A DNA stretch of 32,015 nucleotides from NCBI GenBank assembly GCA_022690815.1, contig JALCZJ010000029.1:1-32015 (forward strand). The letters are read 5' to 3'. Positions 31,454-32,015 of the stretch are shown in pieces. The notes under the pieces are model-generated. The model did no database searches. It was not told the origin of the DNA and saw only the letters and a program-made list of their open reading frames with translations. The stretch comes from Ferrimicrobium sp. GTDB taxonomy: Bacteria > Actinomycetota > Acidimicrobiia > Acidimicrobiales > Acidimicrobiaceae. A program made the position numbers and the translations under genes. Position 1 is the stretch's first letter, and the number at the start of each line of letters is the position of its first letter.

Positions 31454-32015
31454 TTAAGGTCCCCTTTCAGGAGTTCGGTCAGTAGCAAGTACGTATCGAA
31501 GCGGCGATTTGTTCAACGGGGTTGCAAAATTTTTACTCCACGCTGGAGGTGAGCGCACTTCTTCGAGTCAATGTCGAAGGATTGGCCGTCCACAACGAGC
31601 TACGACTGTTCGCGTTTCGTAGCCTCTTGGCTGAATTCAAGTAGCGTGGCCTCTAGGGCGTAGCTCAGTCCGGCTGTAGCGAGAGGGTCGTCTGCCTCAG
31701 CGGATGTCAAGCTGTCCAGAAGGTAGCTCGCTGTGGTTGCGATGGGGGCGCAAGTTTGAGTCCTGAGGTTGATTGGGTGAAAGCGCTGTGAGGCATACAA
31801 CGCAATACTGGTGGATCGGTCGGTTATGAAGAGAATTGGTGATTGAAACATGGTATGTCGATTGGCACAGGTGCGTGGTCAGTACGAACACCCACCCCCG
31901 CTTATGGGAGTGCTCACCAACAAACACACGGTTCTCATCCACAGTGTTTGGCCGTCGCTAGCGTTGTGGACGTGAGGTAGGGAGGTTCAGATTGAACTGG
32001 ACACCAGCCATGCGA
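31454..32015. other. Right-edge region, no firm gene
   Basis: Apart from a weak candidate frame at 31600-31851, I see no gene, repeat or RNA. The stretch next to 31453 should contain the propeller gene promoter; the AT-rich run around 31527-31536 lies too far upstream to assign. Confidence 0.35.
31600..31851 (-). CDS. Possible small hypothetical protein
   Basis: The 83-codon frame has a balanced composition, with a helical C-terminal half (ASYLLDSLTSAEADDPLATA, then ALEATLLEFSQEATKRE), unlike the surrounding shadow frames. No ribosome binding site precedes its ATG and no family is recognised. An overlapping minus frame (31697-31942) is less protein-like. It is reported only as a candidate. 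Confidence 0.25.
   Translation of the reverse strand: MFQSPILFITDRSTSIALYASQRFHPINLRTQTCAPIATTASYLLDSLTSAEADDPLATAGLSYALEATLLEFSQEATKREQS

Noticed and set aside
31697-31942. 81-codon minus-strand frame at the right edge
   Set aside because: It overlaps a slightly better candidate in another frame, and its Cys/His/Pro-rich composition looks like random translation.

Overview
The window most likely comes from a moderate-GC actinobacterium. The evidence is the rpsF-ssb-rpsR-rplI-dnaB order, a DUF5318-like protein, a mycobacterial-type Dcd, an EtfD-like membrane Fe-S oxidoreductase, a repeat-type lipoprotein (PF03640-like), and several genes whose -10-like box sits right at the start codon (leaderless mRNAs). 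My best guess at lineage is Acidimicrobiia (Ferrimicrobium-like); this is inference and no search was run.

Layout. (1) 128-2740 is an IS21-family element: istA broken by one frameshift, intact istB, and ends made of direct repeats at exact 23-bp spacing (seven copies left, three inverted copies right). Its right end cuts off an IS630-type transposase gene (2738-3001, minus). (2) 3399-9751 is a metabolic and regulatory stretch: a SnoaL-like protein, then a minus-strand operon (NCS1 permease, HTH-cupin regulator, Zn-dependent alcohol dehydrogenase, the last two overlapping as ATGA), then an SDR oxidoreductase and a convergent pair of a single-pass membrane protein and a GntR regulator. (3) 10042-13991 encodes a large SNF2-family ATPase whose N-terminal portion lies in another frame. 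(4) 14329-18818 carries an MFS transporter, a fatty acid desaturase, a D-Ala-D-Ala carboxypeptidase and the DUF5318-like protein.

(5) 18982-22454 is the core operon rpsF-ssb-rpsR-rplI-dnaB. DnaB contains a 138-residue mini-intein without a homing endonuclease, and S18 has a long charged, mostly acidic tail. (6) 22643-28517 is mostly envelope and respiratory genes: two small membrane proteins, two lipoproteins, a cation/proton antiporter and the EtfD-like quinone-linked oxidoreductase. (7) 28601-32015 holds dcd, tRNA-Gly(CCC), a roughly 850-bp stretch without a convincing gene, a secreted propeller-like protein with 33-bp repeats at its 3' end, and an almost gene-free right edge.

I did not find a CRISPR array, a phage or a recognisable multi-gene defence system. 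The most notable items are the DnaB mini-intein, the 23-bp phased IS21 ends, the split SNF2 gene, the permease/regulator/dehydrogenase operon and the recurrent leaderless start geometry.
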